Shown piece after piece: positions 63,096 to 64,000 of a stretch of 64,000 nucleotides of DNA. Under the pieces are notes generated by a model, which was not told the origin of the DNA, made no database searches, and saw only the letters and a program-made list of their open reading frames with translations. The stretch is from Azospirillum lipoferum 4B. Its GTDB lineage: Bacteria > Pseudomonadota > Alphaproteobacteria > Azospirillales > Azospirillaceae. Position numbers and translations under genes: made by a program. How positions within the stretch are numbered: position 1 is the first letter of the stretch; each line of letters opens with the position of its first letter. The DNA is taken from the NCBI RefSeq assembly GCF_000283655.1, contig NC_016587.1, forward strand, positions 310,001-374,000, read 5' to 3'.

Positions 63096-64000
63096 ATGCC
63101 GGACGATTCCATCCATCTGCGGGAGCCGGTCACCGACCGGCCAGCCTCCAAGGCCTCTCCCAGCTCGCTTTCCCTGTCGGACGTGCCCGTGCCGGAAGAG
63201 CTGCTGCTGGTGGCGCAGAGCTATTGGCCGGAGCCGGCCGGCAGCGCGCCGATGATGACCGACCTCGCCACCGCCTTCGCGGCGGCCGGGGCCGAAACGA
63301 CCGTGCTGACCGCGCGGCCCAACTATCCCGGCAACAAGGTCTATGACGGCTATGCCGACGGGTCGCAGGACAGCAAGACGGTGGACGGGGTGCTGATCGA
63401 GCGACTGCCCACCATCCCCCCGGCCGGCGGCGGCATGAAGGCCCGCCTGATCCACGAGGGCGTGCTGCATGCCGGCTTCGCCGCCGCACTCGCCCGCGGC
63501 CGGGTCGGGCGGCACGACGCGGTGCTGTCGCTCTGCCCGTCGATCCTGTCGGTGGCCGTCGCCGACCGCCTCACCACGCCGGGCGGCAGGCATATCGCCA
63601 TCGTCCACGACATCCAGTCCGGCCTTGCCGGCGCGCTCGGCATGGGCGGCAAGGCGGCGGTCAAGGCGATCCGCGCCATGGAGCGCACGGCGCTGAACCG
63701 GGCCGACGCCATCGTCGTCCTGTCGGAGCCGATGCGCGGCGTGCTGGAGGAGTTGGGCGTCACCAGGCCGATCCATGTGATCCCGCCCCATGTCGATGCC
63801 GACGCGGTCCATCCGCTGCCGCGCCCCGACCAGCCGCCGACCGCGCTCTACAGCGGCGCCTTCGCCCGCAAGCAGGGGCTGGAGCAGGTGCTGGACATGG
63901 CAGGCCATCTGGCGGAGCTGATGCCGCAGGCCCGCATCAAGATGCGCGGCCAGGGCGGGCTGGAGGAGGAGCTGAAGTCGCGCGCCCGCGCCATGGGCCT
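63096..64000 (+). CDS. Glycosyltransferase of the GT4 (WcaI-like) family, 3' end beyond the window
   Basis: The first 301 residues are visible. The GT-B N-domain reads LLLVAQSYWPEPAGSAPMMTDLATAFAAAG, a WcaI-type beginning; then RPNYPGNKVYDGY, and IVHDIQSGLAGALGMGG, VIPPHVDADAVHPLP and LYSGAFARKQGLEQVLDMA lead into the nucleotide-binding domain. Starts seven bases after the fucose synthase stop, so translationally close. Adds a sugar, possibly fucose, to the repeat unit; donor and acceptor are inferred from context only. Confidence 0.85.
   Translation, partial: MPDDSIHLREPVTDRPASKASPSSLSLSDVPVPEELLLVAQSYWPEPAGSAPMMTDLATAFAAAGAETTVLTARPNYPGNKVYDGYADGSQDSKTVDGVLIERLPTIPPAGGGMKARLIHEGVLHAGFAAALARGRVGRHDAVLSLCPSILSVAVADRLTTPGGRHIAIVHDIQSGLAGALGMGGKAAVKAIRAMERTALNRADAIVVLSEPMRGVLEELGVTRPIHVIPPHVDADAVHPLPRPDQPPTALYSGAFARKQGLEQVLDMAGHLAELMPQARIKMRGQGGLEEELKSRARAMG

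Overview
This is a very GC-rich chromosomal (or chromid) segment of an alphaproteobacterium, most probably an Azospirillum or a close Rhodospirillales relative. The evidence is a CcrM-type GANTC methylase with GANTC sites in its own promoter, a RegB/RegA redox pair, PHB depolymerase, hup/hyp hydrogenase maturation genes under an FNR-type box, and an exopolysaccharide locus. The species assignment is inference; I see no rRNA, tRNA, CRISPR array or prophage.

Layout. 1-4.3 kb: 5' part of phaZ, then a translationally coupled phospholipase D/VTT protein and endonuclease-exonuclease-phosphatase pair. 4.5-7.9 kb: a compact peptide/nickel-type ABC transporter with two permeases and a fused double ATPase whose ATP sites are degenerate. 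8-16.2 kb: housekeeping genes (double cold-shock protein, ychJ, rnhB, ccrM, folB, an ornithine-cyclodeaminase-like reductase, PAP2 phosphatase, purC, a Sfp-type phosphopantetheinyl transferase) plus a deletion remnant of a D-2-hydroxyacid dehydrogenase. 16.4-18.9 kb: a CtpA protease and an isolated ExoY-like sugar transferase. 19-23.5 kb: hupK-hypB-hypC-hypE with divergent hupE, sharing a perfect FNR-type palindrome; hypA, hypF and hypD are absent from this otherwise canonical order. 23.6-30.9 kb: stress and membrane genes, an unidentified protein with a PPC-like domain, hutD, a GH1 glucosidase, an acyl-carrier-like protein and a purine permease. 30.9-31.7 kb: an IS5-family element inserted exactly in the shared stop codons of two convergent genes. 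31.7-43.1 kb: EamA exporter with AraC regulator, hydrolase, DedA, Lrp, YcaQ-type glycosylase, nnrS with an FNR/NnrR box, and a signalling block (single receiver, hybrid kinase, PhnD-like binding protein). 43.4-48.9 kb: purine breakdown (puuD, guaD), a manganese-riboswitch-controlled mntP, a FemAB-like protein and tenA. 49-52.7 kb: a two-gene ABC-2 exporter and regB-regA. 52.8-55 kb: DUF2892 and a Crp/Fnr regulator flanking a lower-GC two-gene nuclease module. 55.3-64 kb: exopolysaccharide genes (Wzc-type kinase, Wzx flippase, nucleotide-sugar dehydrogenase, epimerase, GDP-fucose synthase, glycosyltransferase) running off the window.

How parts connect. The purine permease, urate hydroxylase and guanine deaminase form a dispersed purine-use set. 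Low-oxygen and nitrosative physiology (hup/hyp, nnrS, RegBA, Crp/Fnr) is a second theme, linked by two TTGA-N6-TCAA boxes. The most novel candidate is the RusA-like nuclease plus PD-(D/E)xK-HEPN fusion at 53.1-54.2 kb, which looks like an acquired defence or toxin module. Composite GC-rich palindromes recur in four intergenic spaces.
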